Shown one piece after another: positions 23,957 to 33,788 of a stretch of DNA of 64,000 nt. How positions within the stretch are numbered: position 1 is the stretch's first letter; every line of letters starts with the position of its first letter. This stretch comes from Microbacterium salitolerans (GTDB taxonomy: Bacteria > Actinomycetota > Actinomycetes > Actinomycetales > Microbacteriaceae). Below the pieces are notes generated by a model. The model saw only the letters and a program-made list of their open reading frames with translations, ran no database searches and was not told where the DNA came from. The stretch is from assembly GCF_019720895.1 (NCBI RefSeq), contig NZ_JAHKSH010000003.1, positions 372,001 to 436,000 on the forward strand. Direction: 5' to 3'. The position numbers were made by a program, and so were the translations under genes.

Positions 23957-24892
23957 TCAGGCGGGCTGGACCGCGCGGAGGCCCGCGCGGTCGATGAGGT
24001 CGGTCAGGTCGGCGAGGTCCTGCTCGCTGAGGTTCTTCAGCGGCGGACGGACGCCGCCGGCGGGGCGGCCGATCGCGTCGAGCCCGGCCTTGACGATGGA
24101 GACGCCGAAGCCGCGGCCGCGGTCGCGGATCTCGAGGTAGGGGAGGACGAACCGGGACAGCTTCTCGGTGACGGCCGCGCGATCCTGGGCGCGCACGTCG
24201 CGGTAGAAGTCGAGAGCGAAGTCGGGGACGAAGTTGAACAGAGCCGAGGAGTACGTGCTCATGCCCATCTGCAGCAGCGGCAGCGCGTAGGTCTCCGCGG
24301 TGGGCAGCCCGCCGAGGTAGAACAGGCGGTCGCCGTTCTTCGCCGTCACCTTCGCCAGGTGCTCGATGTCGCCGATGGCGTCCTTGAACCCGATGAAGTT
24401 CTCGTGACGCTCGGCGAGGATCGCCACCGCCTCGGCCGAGTAGATGGCGTTCGCGCGGTTGTAGACGATCAGCGGCAGCCGAGTCGCCTCGGCGATCGCC
24501 GACACGTGCGCGACGAGGCCCTCCTGCGTGCACTCCGTGAGGTACGGCGGCAGGACGAGCAGGCCCTCTGCGCCAGCCGCTTCGGCTGCCTGTGCCTGGA
24601 TGACGGCGTTCTTCGTCCATCCGCCTGCGGACCCGAGCACGGGGACCTCCGGCCGCGAGGCATCGACGGCGGCGCGCACGACCTGCGCATTCTCCTCGGG
24701 CGTCAGGCTGAACCCCTCACCCGTGCCGCCGGCGGCGAACAGGCCGCTCACGTCGTAGCTGGCCTGCCATTCGACGTGTGAGCGATACGTCGGCTCATCG
24801 AACTCGAGGTCGGCGGTGAACGCCGTCACCGGGAACGAGAGCAGGCCGTCCCTGAGGTGGAGGGCGAGTTCTGCCGGGGTGAAGTTGGTCAC
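23957..24892 (-). CDS. kdgD: 5-dehydro-4-deoxyglucarate dehydratase
   Basis: A 311-residue TIM-barrel enzyme of the DHDPS/NAL family. It dehydrates and decarboxylates 5-dehydro-4-deoxyglucarate to 2,5-dioxopentanoate. The Schiff-base lysine 170 is in F-I-G-F-K-D, the tyrosine 144 in I-V-Y-N-R-A, and G-G-T-G-E-G at 55-60 binds the carboxylate. The GTG at 24892 is preceded by AGGAG at good spacing. It is the first gene of the aldarate operon and shares the 134-base upstream gap with the GntR gene end. Confidence 0.92.
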   Translation of the reverse strand: MTNFTPAELALHLRDGLLSFPVTAFTADLEFDEPTYRSHVEWQASYDVSGLFAAGGTGEGFSLTPEENAQVVRAAVDASRPEVPVLGSAGGWTKNAVIQAQAAEAAGAEGLLVLPPYLTECTQEGLVAHVSAIAEATRLPLIVYNRANAIYSAEAVAILAERHENFIGFKDAIGDIEHLAKVTAKNGDRLFYLGGLPTAETYALPLLQMGMSTYSSALFNFVPDFALDFYRDVRAQDRAAVTEKLSRFVLPYLEIRDRGRGFGVSIVKAGLDAIGRPAGGVRPPLKNLSEQDLADLTDLIDRAGLRAVQPA

Positions 24893-24925
24893 GGTGCGGG
24901 CTCCTGTCGTCGAGATGCTCCTCTC

Positions 24926-24954
24926 ACGCTATGCACGCGTTCATGCATCAACAA
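24926..24954 (-). promoter_or_regulatory. candidate promoter and operator of the aldarate operon
   Basis: Read on the minus strand, TTGTTG (24949-24954) and TAGCGT (24926-24931) are separated by 17 bases, a plausible housekeeping promoter for kdgD. The spacer contains the inverted pair ATGCA-N8-TGCAT, a likely site for the GntR regulator encoded next to it. Confidence 0.5.
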
Positions 24955-25026
24955 ACCGATTTATGTATGGAGCAATGCTCTGAGGGTATCGACCGCGAAG
25001 GGCGGATCCTGCGCAGGGGTCGCTGC

Positions 25027-25725
25027 CTACGTCGCGGTCCGCACGCCCTCTCGCCGCAGGCCGGACGCGAAGAGGTGCGCGCGCATCGCGGCGGCCGCCG
25101 CCGCGGGATCCGCCGCCTGGATCGCCCGGGCGATCGTCCGGTGCTCGGCCATCACCACGGCCGTCGTCGACGGATCTCGGGCGTCTGAGGAGATCCGCGA
25201 TGTCGGCAGGACGATGGCCCGCGCGCCGACGCGGTCGACAGCCTCGAGGATGAATCTGTTGCGGGAAGCGATGGCGACCGCGCGATGAAACGCGAAGTCG
25301 GCGTCGACCGTGTCGGCCGGCAGGGATGCCGAGGCGAGCCTGTCGAGGGCGTCGTCGAGTGCCGCGAGGTCGGCGTCCGTGCGCCGGCGTGCGGCGAGGG
25401 AGCTCGCCTGCTCTTCGAGGGCGGTGCGGAACTCGTGCAGCTCGGTGCGCTCTGCCTCGCTGTGCGCGGCGAGCCAGTCGTCGCCGACGCCCTCCATCGG
25501 GGGAGTGAGCGCGAAGCTGCCGGATCCGGTTCGCGTGCGCACGTAGCCGAGCGTCTGGAGTCGCTGCAGCGCTTCCCGGATCACCGAGCGGCTCGCGTCG
25601 AACTCGATGGCGAGCTTCGCCTCGCTGGGGAGTCGCTCGCCGGGCTCGATGACGCCGCGGACGATGCGCTCGGAGAGCGCCCGCGCGACCTGTTCCCCGC
25701 GTGACGGGGTGGTGTCCTCACCCAT
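25027..25725 (-). CDS. GntR/FadR-family regulator with FCD domain
   Basis: A 232-residue repressor. Residues 8-75 form a winged helix (V-x-x-x-L-S-E-R-I-V-x-G-x-x-x-P-G-x-x-L-P-S-E, then R-S-V-I-R-E-A-L-Q-R-L). Residues 90-225 form an all-helical FCD ligand domain with the D-x-x-F-H-R-A-V-A segment and a later H-R-x-I-A-R-A-I histidine, which together bind a metal ion and a carboxylate ligand. In this setting an aldarate or a dehydrated intermediate is the likely effector. Its start overlaps the end of the preceding dehydratase gene by eight bases. Confidence 0.9.
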   Translation of the reverse strand: MGEDTTPSRGEQVARALSERIVRGVIEPGERLPSEAKLAIEFDASRSVIREALQRLQTLGYVRTRTGSGSFALTPPMEGVGDDWLAAHSEAERTELHEFRTALEEQASSLAARRRTDADLAALDDALDRLASASLPADTVDADFAFHRAVAIASRNRFILEAVDRVGARAIVLPTSRISSDARDPSTTAVVMAEHRTIARAIQAADPAAAAAAMRAHLFASGLRREGVRTAT

Positions 25726-26848
25726 CGATCGTGACCCGCTCGGTGGTCCAGTCGCGGGCCTGTTCGCTGAACGTGATGCCGAGGCCCGGCCGGTCCGGCA
25801 CGATCATCCGACCGTCGCGGGTCTCGAGGCGCTCGTCGAAGAGGGGGTCGAGCCAGTCGAAGTGCTCGACCCACGGCTCGCGCGGATAGCAGGCGGCCAG
25901 GTGCAGATGGATCTCCATCGCGAAGTGCGGAGCGAGGTCGAGGCCCGCCTGATCGGCGAGCGTCATGAGGCGGAGGAACTGCGTGATGCCGCCGACGCGC
26001 GGGGCGTCGGGCTGGATGATGTCACACGACCGTGCGGTGATGAGTCGCTCGTGCTCGGCGACGGATGCGAGCATCTCGCCCGTCGCGATCGGGGTGTCGA
26101 GGGCGCGGGTGAGGTCCGCGTGGCCCTCGGCGTCGTATGCGTCCAGCGGCTCCTCGATCCAGACCAGGTCGAGATCCTCGAGACGGCGCCCCATGCGCAG
26201 GGCCGTGGCGCGATCCCACTGCTGGTTCGCGTCGACCATGAGGGGGACGTCGTCGCCGATGTGCTCGCGCACGGCGCGCACCCGGCGCAGGTCCTCTGCG
26301 GAATCGGGCAGACCGACTTTGATCTTGATACCGCCGATGCCCTCTTCGATCGACTGCGTGGCGCGCTCTCGCACCGCGTCGATCGACGCGTTGAGGAAGC
26401 CGCCCGACGTGTTGTAGGTGCGGACCGAGTCGCGATGCGCACCCAGCAGCTTCGACAGCGGGAGGTCTGCGCGCTTCGCTTTGAGGTCGTACAGCGCGAT
26501 GTCGATCGCCGCGAGGGCCTGGGTCGCGACTCCGGAGCGGCCGACGGAGGCTCCCGCCCACAGCAGCTTCGTGTAGAGCTTCTGGATGTCGTTCGGGTCC
26601 TCGCCGATCGCTGCCCCGGCGACCTCCTTCGCATGGGCGTACTGGGCCGGTCCGCCGGCTCGCTTCGAGTAGCTGAAGCCGTGGCCCGTGAAGCCGTGCA
26701 CGGTGGTGATCTCCGCGATGAGGATCGCGACCTCGGTCATGGGCTTCTGGCGGCCGGTGAACACCTTCGCATCGGAGATGGGGGTCGCGAGCGGCAGTCG
26801 CAGTGTGGAGAGATCGATCGATCGGATGGCATCGGGTGCGTAGGTCAT
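25718..26848 (-). CDS. L-talarate/galactarate dehydratase-type enolase superfamily enzyme
   Basis: A 376-residue enzyme of the mandelate racemase subgroup. K175-I-K177, metal ligands aspartate 206, glutamate 232 and glutamate 258, and histidine 308 are spaced (29, 26, 26 and 50 residues) exactly as I recall for the characterised Salmonella talarate/galactarate dehydratase (STM3697). S-Y-S-K-R-A-G-G near residue 59 is also typical. It would convert galactarate to 5-dehydro-4-deoxyglucarate, which joins the glucarate route through KdgD. The ATG at 26848 follows AAGGAGGAG. Substrate within the subgroup is inferred from residues and context. Confidence 0.85.
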   Translation of the reverse strand: MTYAPDAIRSIDLSTLRLPLATPISDAKVFTGRQKPMTEVAILIAEITTVHGFTGHGFSYSKRAGGPAQYAHAKEVAGAAIGEDPNDIQKLYTKLLWAGASVGRSGVATQALAAIDIALYDLKAKRADLPLSKLLGAHRDSVRTYNTSGGFLNASIDAVRERATQSIEEGIGGIKIKVGLPDSAEDLRRVRAVREHIGDDVPLMVDANQQWDRATALRMGRRLEDLDLVWIEEPLDAYDAEGHADLTRALDTPIATGEMLASVAEHERLITARSCDIIQPDAPRVGGITQFLRLMTLADQAGLDLAPHFAMEIHLHLAACYPREPWVEHFDWLDPLFDERLETRDGRMIVPDRPGLGITFSEQARDWTTERVTIDG

Positions 26849-26882
26849 GGTGCTCCTCCTTGAGATTCCCCCGAAGCTATCA

Positions 26883-26901
26883 GACAGATTCCATACCTGT
26901 C
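26883..26901. promoter_or_regulatory. inverted repeat before the dehydratase gene
   Basis: GACAG-N9-CTGTC lies in the 53-base gap between the LysR gene and the talarate/galactarate dehydratase gene, ending at the LysR stop codon. It could be an operator for the GntR or LysR protein. Weak evidence. Confidence 0.3.
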
Positions 26902-27792
26902 CTACAGGAAGCCCTCGGGGGACCTGAGGATCTCGAGTGCCCGATGCAGGGCCGGGTTGGTGCTCTCTCGATGCCAGATGGCGTAGAGCTCGACGACGCC
27001 GCGCACGGGCTTCCCGAGGGGCACCAGTGCGACGCCGTCGACGCCGAGGGCGCGCGCGGACTCCGGCACGAATCCGATTCCGCGGCCGGCGGCGACGAGA
27101 GCCATGATCGTGGCGACCTGGCTGACTGTGTGCACCGCACGCGCATGATCGAACGGGAGCACGCGTGCGGCGAGGTCGTGAAAGTACCACGCCTTGGTGG
27201 CGGAGTGCATGATGAGGTGCTCCTGGGCGAGCTGGTCGCTCGCCGGAGGGCGCGTGGCGCTCGCGAGCGGATGATCGCTCGGCACGGCCAGGACCAGGTC
27301 CTCGGTGAACAGGCGGTGGGAGCCGAAGGTGTCCGGATCGAATGGCGGACGTGCGATCCCGAGGTCGAGGGATCCGTCCACGATGCCGTCCTTCTGAGGG
27401 CCGGTCACGAGCTCCTCGAGCTCGACGCGTACCGAGGGGAGCTTCTCGTCGAGAGCGGACAGGATGCCGCTGAGCACGCTGTAGGCCGACATCGCCGTGA
27501 AGCCGATGCGCAGGATGCCGCGCCGCCCCGCGGCGACCTCGCGCGCCGTCTCGGGGGCGCGGCTGACACCGGCGAGGATTCCGTGGCTCTCCCGAAGGAA
27601 TGCCCGCCCGGCCTCCGTCAGTGCGACTCGACGATTGTCTCGTTCGAGCAGGACGACCCCGAGGATCTCCTCGAGTCGTTGGATCTGCCGGCTCAGCGGC
27701 GGCTGCGTCATTCGGAGGCGGTCTGCGGCGCGACCGAAATGCAGTTCCTCTGCCACGGCGACGAAGCAGCGGAGCTGATCCAAGGTGAACAT
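26902..27792 (-). CDS. LysR-family transcriptional regulator
   Basis: A 296-residue regulator. Residues 1-60 are the LysR winged helix (L[19 protein letters not shown], then [12 protein letters not shown]) and the rest is a two-lobed effector domain beginning R-I-G-F-T-A-M. It is divergent from tctCBA and upstream of the galactarate dehydratase gene, so it most likely controls uptake and perhaps its own transcription in response to an aldarate. Confidence 0.92.
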   Translation of the reverse strand: MFTLDQLRCFVAVAEELHFGRAADRLRMTQPPLSRQIQRLEEILGVVLLERDNRRVALTEAGRAFLRESHGILAGVSRAPETAREVAAGRRGILRIGFTAMSAYSVLSGILSALDEKLPSVRVELEELVTGPQKDGIVDGSLDLGIARPPFDPDTFGSHRLFTEDLVLAVPSDHPLASATRPPASDQLAQEHLIMHSATKAWYFHDLAARVLPFDHARAVHTVSQVATIMALVAAGRGIGFVPESARALGVDGVALVPLGKPVRGVVELYAIWHRESTNPALHRALEILRSPEGFL

Positions 27793-27806
27793 GATGCCGT
27801 GAAGGT

Positions 27807-27857
27807 ATCACGTGATGTCGAACATGGTTTGGTAATGCATTCACGGTTGTTTAGTGT
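27807..27857 (+). promoter_or_regulatory. candidate tctCBA promoter with palindrome
   Basis: TTGGTA (27829-27834) and TAGTGT (27852-27857) at 17-base spacing could form a promoter reading toward tctC. A perfect palindrome ATCACGTGAT (27807-27816) lies just upstream of the -35, a usual place for an activator such as the divergent LysR protein. Confidence 0.45.
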
Positions 27858-27979
27858 CGGTGGCGCAACACTCTGACCCTGCAACCCGGACAACGAGGTC
27901 CGTACTGTTCGTCCTCCATACGATCACCTACGGCAACTCCCCCGAGGGAACTCGCGTCCGTCCCGACTGAGGATGTGAC

Positions 27980-29029
27980 ATGAAGAAGAAGCACCTGACG
28001 ATCACCGCGCTGGTCGCGGTTCCCGCAATGGCGCTGTCGCTGGCTGCGTGCTCGAGCGATGACGGCGGCGGGGACGGCGGCGTCGACGTCAACCGCGTGC
28101 GCGTGGTGCTCGGGTCCAGCTCGACCACCGCCGATACGTACCAGAACGCCCACGCGTTCACCGAGAATGTCGGAGAGGCTCTCGGCGTCGACATGAAGGC
28201 CGATGCCATCGGCGCCAACCAGGCGTTCCAGACCCTCGACCGGGCGAAGAGCGACGGCAGCACCATCATGTTCTTCCACGACATGGCGTATCTGTCTGTG
28301 AAGTACGAGAGCCAGCCGGAGAAGTTCGCGCTCGAGAACTGGACCGTCGGCCCGGTGGTGTCGACCAACCCCGGTGCGGCGTTCCTCGCCGCGGACGATG
28401 CCCCCTACGACGACATGGTCGAGGCGGCGGAGTGGCTGGCAGACAACGAGTCGGAGACCCTGACCTTCGCGGTCGAGGCCGGCGGAACCTCCGAGCTGTC
28501 GCTCGACGCCTTCTACATCTGGGTCGCCGACGCCTACGGCGACGATGTCGCGGAGCGGATCAAGGTCTTCGCGACCGGCTCCGATGAGGAGAAGAACCAG
28601 GCCCTCTGGGCGGGCAACGTCGACATCATCTATGGCTCGATCGGCGGCAACACGCAGTACACCGAGGACGACGTCGAGGCCAAGGTCAAGGAGAAGTTCC
28701 TCGGGATCACCGCCAGCGAGCGCGTCGAGGGCTACGACATCCCCACGTTCGAGGAGATGGGAATCGAGGTCGACGGCGAGCCCTTCACCTTCGACAAGGA
28801 GTTCTTCGTGCTGCTGCCCGAGGACGTCGACGAATCCTTCGCCACGGCGCTCGACGAGGCGACCGCCGAGGCGATCGAGACCGACGCCTACATCGACGAG
28901 CTCACCGCGAACAGCTTCCTGACGAACTACGTTCCGCTCGACGAGAGCACCGAGTACATCGAAGCCAAGCAGGAGCGCCTGGAGAGCCTCATCGATCAGG
29001 CTCCCGACTTCAACGACCTGGCGTCCTGA
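27980..29029 (+). CDS. tctC: tripartite tricarboxylate transporter substrate-binding protein
   Basis: A 349-residue lipoprotein with the lipobox L-S-L-A-A-C at about residue 24. The mature part has the two-domain periplasmic-binding fold of TctC/Bug proteins, though it is more divergent than its TctA and TctB partners. It captures an organic acid outside the membrane and passes it to TctAB. The setting between aldarate catabolic genes suggests glucarate or galactarate as substrate rather than citrate. ATG at 27980; followed by an intercistronic hairpin. Confidence 0.85.
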   Translation: MKKKHLTITALVAVPAMALSLAACSSDDGGGDGGVDVNRVRVVLGSSSTTADTYQNAHAFTENVGEALGVDMKADAIGANQAFQTLDRAKSDGSTIMFFHDMAYLSVKYESQPEKFALENWTVGPVVSTNPGAAFLAADDAPYDDMVEAAEWLADNESETLTFAVEAGGTSELSLDAFYIWVADAYGDDVAERIKVFATGSDEEKNQALWAGNVDIIYGSIGGNTQYTEDDVEAKVKEKFLGITASERVEGYDIPTFEEMGIEVDGEPFTFDKEFFVLLPEDVDESFATALDEATAEAIETDAYIDELTANSFLTNYVPLDESTEYIEAKQERLESLIDQAPDFNDLAS

Positions 29030-29034
29030 CCCAC

Positions 29035-29071
29035 CCGTGGCGCGGGTTCCCCTCGGGAGACCGCGCCACGG
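29035..29071 (+). terminator. intercistronic hairpin after tctC
   Basis: A perfect 11-base stem CCGTGGCGCGG/CCGCGCCACGG with a 15-base loop, six bases after the tctC stop and 34 bases before tctB. It may stabilise the tctC message or partly terminate transcription so that the binding protein is made in excess. Confidence 0.6.
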
Positions 29072-29104
29072 CATCGTTCCCTCTGTCGCCCAAGGGGCCC
29101 GCTC

Positions 29105-29521
29105 ATGAGATATCACCTCACGCTCGACATCGCGTTCGACAGCTACCACCTGCTCTTCCCGTATGTCATCGGCGGGCTCCTCGTGCTGCTGCTCGTCGCG
29201 ATGGGCATCCAGAAGCTCATCTCCCTCGCCGTGAATCGCTCGAAGGGATCCGCCGAGAAGCGGAGGCCTCGTCGCTTCTTCGATGAGGGCTTCGATGCGA
29301 AGAAGCTGTTCGGCGCGCTGGCGTGCATCGTGGCCTACGTCCTCGTGCTCGATCCGATCGGCTTCCTGGTCTCGAGCATCCTGTTCATCGCCGCCATCTC
29401 GCTGATCTTCCGGCCGGTGTTCACCCCGCGCGCGCTGGTCGGCGTCGCTCTGAACGCCGTGCTCACCCCGCTCACCATCTGGCTCGTGTTCGGCCAGCTG
29501 TTCGACATCACCCTTCCGTAA
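29105..29521 (+). CDS. tctB: tripartite tricarboxylate transporter small membrane subunit
   Basis: A 138-residue membrane protein with four predicted helices and a basic cytoplasmic loop near residues 40-58 (K-G-S-A-E-K-R-R-P-R-R). The L-D-P-I-G-F-L-V-S-S motif after the third segment is the usual TctB mark. It assists the large TctA channel. Ends ten bases before tctA. Confidence 0.88.
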   Translation: MRYHLTLDIAFDSYHLLFPYVIGGLLVLLLVAMGIQKLISLAVNRSKGSAEKRRPRRFFDEGFDAKKLFGALACIVAYVLVLDPIGFLVSSILFIAAISLIFRPVFTPRALVGVALNAVLTPLTIWLVFGQLFDITLP

Positions 29522-29530
29522 GGAGCGCGC

Positions 29531-31060
29531 ATGGATATCTCCGAAGTGCTCACGCCCATGTCCGTTCTGCTGGTCATCTTCGGTGTCTTCATCGGCATCA
29601 TCTTCGGGTCGATTCCGGGCCTGACGGCCACGATGGCCCTGGCGGTCTTCCTGCCGCTGACCTTCGGCATGGACCTGACGGAAGGGCTCGCGCTCCTCCT
29701 CGGTCTCTACGTCGGCGGCATCAGCGGCGGCATGATCCCGGCCGCGCTGCTGAAGATCCCCGGCACGCCGTCATCCGTGGCGACGACGTTCGACGCGTAC
29801 CCGATGGCGCAGAAGGGGCAGCCGAAGCGTGCGCTGAAGATCGGCATCACCGCGTCGCTCGTCGGCGGTGTGATCAGCCTGATCATCCTCTACTGCTTCG
29901 CCCCCGTGCTGGGCACGCTCGCGATCAACTTCACCCCGGTCGAGAAGTTCCTGATCATCGTCTTCGCCCTCACCGTGATCGCGTCGATCGCCGACGGCAA
30001 GATGCTGCCGGCGCTGTTCAGCGGTGCACTCGGTGTGATGGTCAGCCTCATCGGCATCTTCCCGACGAACAACGAGCTCCGACTGGTGCCGCCCTTCCTC
30101 GAGGACTACCTCTGGGAGGGATTCTCGCTGCTGCCGGTGCTGATCGGTCTGTTCGGCATCTCGGAGATCCTGCGCACCTCCGAGAAGGGGCTGAAGACCG
30201 ATACCTCGCACAAGGTCGCCCTCGGCAAGGGTGGGAAGAACGACGGCGATCGGTTCCGACTGCGCGATTTCAAGGGGCAGACGGTCAATCTCGTCCGCTC
30301 CGGGCTCATCGGCACAGGAATCGGCATCCTGCCGGGAGTCGGCGGCAGCGCGGCGTCGCTCGTGTCCTACTCGCAGGCGAAGAACTTCTCCAAGCGGTCC
30401 GCGAAGCTCGGACACGGGTCGCGCGAGGGCATCATCGCCAGCGAGGGGTCGAACAACGGGCTGACGGGCGGCGCCATGGTGCCGCTGCTGTCGCTCGGAA
30501 TTCCGGGGGACAGCACGACCGCCGTGCTCCTCGGGGCCTTCGTTCTGCAGGGCATCGCGGTCGGCCCGCTGTTCATCGGCGACAACCCCGACCTGTGGAA
30601 CGGGATGATCGTCTCGCTGCTCATCGCGAACATCGTGATGTTCCTGATGATGTTCCTCGCGATCCGCTACTTCGCGAAGATCATCGAGATCCCGAAGCAC
30701 GTGCTGTTCCCGATCATCCTCGTGATGTGCGTGCTCGGCGCCTACGCCATCAACAACGGCGTGATGTTCGATGTCTGGACCGCGGTGATCTTCGGCGTGG
30801 TCGGCTTCGTGTTCATGAAGATCGGCGTCAACGTCACGATCTTCCTGATCGGATTCATCCTCGGCCGTGACCTGGAGTCGAACTTCATCGACAGCATGCA
30901 GGCGAGCGGCGGCGACCTGACCGTGTTCTTCACCCGCAGCCCCATCGACTGGGTGCTCTGGGCCCTGATCGTCGGCTCTCTGGTGTTCGGCGCGATCAGC
31001 AACCGGAGGCAGGCCGCGGCGTCGCGCACGGACACGTACGCGATCCGCAACCCGAAGTAG
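29531..31060 (+). CDS. tctA: tripartite tricarboxylate transporter large membrane subunit
   Basis: A 509-residue protein with about 11-12 membrane segments. TctA signatures are clear: G-S-I-P-G-L-T-A-T-M-A near residue 28, G-G-I-S-G-G-M-I-P-A-A-L-L-K-I-P-G-T-P near 66-84, and P-G-V-G-G-S-A-A-S near 265. It is the sodium- or proton-coupled channel of the uptake system and is followed by a strong terminator. Confidence 0.95.
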   Translation: MDISEVLTPMSVLLVIFGVFIGIIFGSIPGLTATMALAVFLPLTFGMDLTEGLALLLGLYVGGISGGMIPAALLKIPGTPSSVATTFDAYPMAQKGQPKRALKIGITASLVGGVISLIILYCFAPVLGTLAINFTPVEKFLIIVFALTVIASIADGKMLPALFSGALGVMVSLIGIFPTNNELRLVPPFLEDYLWEGFSLLPVLIGLFGISEILRTSEKGLKTDTSHKVALGKGGKNDGDRFRLRDFKGQTVNLVRSGLIGTGIGILPGVGGSAASLVSYSQAKNFSKRSAKLGHGSREGIIASEGSNNGLTGGAMVPLLSLGIPGDSTTAVLLGAFVLQGIAVGPLFIGDNPDLWNGMIVSLLIANIVMFLMMFLAIRYFAKIIEIPKHVLFPIILVMCVLGAYAINNGVMFDVWTAVIFGVVGFVFMKIGVNVTIFLIGFILGRDLESNFIDSMQASGGDLTVFFTRSPIDWVLWALIVGSLVFGAISNRRQAAASRTDTYAIRNPK

Positions 31061-31074
31061 ACGCGTCGATCTCA

Positions 31075-31114
31075 GAAGGGGCGGTGGCGAGGGAGACCTC
31101 GCCACCGCCCCTTC
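31075..31114 (+). terminator. strong hairpin terminator after tctA
   Basis: A perfect 18-base stem (31075-31092 with 31097-31114) around the loop GAGA, 14 bases after tctA. The stem is GC-rich. There is no U-run, but it clearly separates the tct operon from the heat-shock operon. Confidence 0.8.
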
Positions 31115-31132
31115 GGCGTACGTCCGGTGAAA

Positions 31133-31153
31133 CTTGAGTGAACCCGTATCAAG
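31133..31153. promoter_or_regulatory. HAIR operator 1 (HspR site)
   Basis: CTTGAGT-N7-TATCAAG matches the HspR consensus CTTGAGT-N7-ACTCAAG in the left half and five of seven positions in the right half. It lies just upstream of the dnaK -35 element. Confidence 0.75.
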
Positions 31154-31157
31154 TTTG

Positions 31158-31186
31158 TTGACAGCCCCGAACGCGTGACGTACGCT
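31158..31186 (+). promoter_or_regulatory. dnaK promoter
   Basis: TTGACA (31158-31163), a 17-base spacer and TACGCT (31181-31186) form a near-consensus housekeeping promoter. It is flanked by two HspR sites, so HspR bound at either would block RNA polymerase. Confidence 0.8.
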
Positions 31187-31205
31187 TGAGCCATCGCGAC
31201 TCAAC
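31185..31205. promoter_or_regulatory. HAIR operator 2 (HspR site)
   Basis: CTTGAGC-N7-ACTCAAC matches 12 of 14 positions of the HspR consensus. It overlaps the end of the -10 element and the expected transcription start. Confidence 0.8.
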
Positions 31206-31247
31206 TCTCGCGAGCAGTCTTCCCTCACTCGATGAAACGGAGCAAAT

Positions 31248-33101
<1,854 letters not shown>

Positions 33102-33103
33102 CG

Positions 33104-33715
33104 ATGGCTGACAAGGACCCGATCGATCCCGAGAACGGCGACGACCAGGTCCAGCCGGACGCCGAGGCGGGGGCCGACCAGGCCCCCGCCGACGGGGCAT
33201 CCGCTGGAGACGCACAGGCAGAGGGCGACGGCCTGACGGTCGACGACATCCTCGAGGCCGAGCAGACCGAAGAGGCCGCGGAGTACGAGAAGAGCGACTA
33301 CGAGACGCAGCTTCTCCACGACCTCAAGCGGATCCAGGCCGAGTACGCCAACTACCGTCGCCGCACGGAAGAGCAGCGTCAGGTCGAGATCGAGCGCGCC
33401 AAGGGCGAGGTCGCGAAGGGCCTGCTGACGGTGCTCGACGACCTCGACCGCGCCGCGAAGCACGGAGACCTCGAAGAGGGATCCGCGTTCGCTCTCGTCG
33501 CCGACAAGATGCGCGGCCTGGCTGAGCGCACGGGCCTCGTGGCCTATGGCGCGGCAGGCGACGTGTTCGACCCGCAGCAGCACGAGGCGGTCTTCCAGCA
33601 GCCGACGCCGGGCGCGACCGAATCGACGATCCTCGAGGTCGCCGAAGTCGGATACCGCCTGGGCGACATCGAGCTGCGCCCGGCCAAGGTGGTCGTGGCC
33701 GTTCCCGCCGAGTAA
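33104..33715 (+). CDS. grpE: nucleotide exchange factor GrpE
   Basis: A 203-residue protein. An acidic, disordered N-terminus of about 60 residues leads to a long coiled-coil helix with R-I-Q-A-E-Y-A-N-Y-R-R-R-T near residue 80 and a C-terminal beta domain with F-D-P-Q-Q-H-E-A-V near residue 153. It promotes ADP release from DnaK. ATG two bases after dnaK. Confidence 0.96.
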   Translation: MADKDPIDPENGDDQVQPDAEAGADQAPADGASAGDAQAEGDGLTVDDILEAEQTEEAAEYEKSDYETQLLHDLKRIQAEYANYRRRTEEQRQVEIERAKGEVAKGLLTVLDDLDRAAKHGDLEEGSAFALVADKMRGLAERTGLVAYGAAGDVFDPQQHEAVFQQPTPGATESTILEVAEVGYRLGDIELRPAKVVVAVPAE

Positions 33716-33732
33716 CGGCATGCGTCCGGTTG

Positions 33733-33760
33733 GGTGGGCGGAGTGCGAACTCCGCCCACC
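33733..33760 (+). terminator. intercistronic hairpin between grpE and dnaJ
   Basis: A perfect 12-base stem GGTGGGCGGAGT/ACTCCGCCCACC with loop GCGA, 17 bases after grpE and 28 before dnaJ. Probably an RNA processing or attenuation point that lowers dnaJ relative to dnaK-grpE. Confidence 0.6.
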
Positions 33761-33788
33761 TGACCGCTGAACGAGCAAGAAGGTGCAC

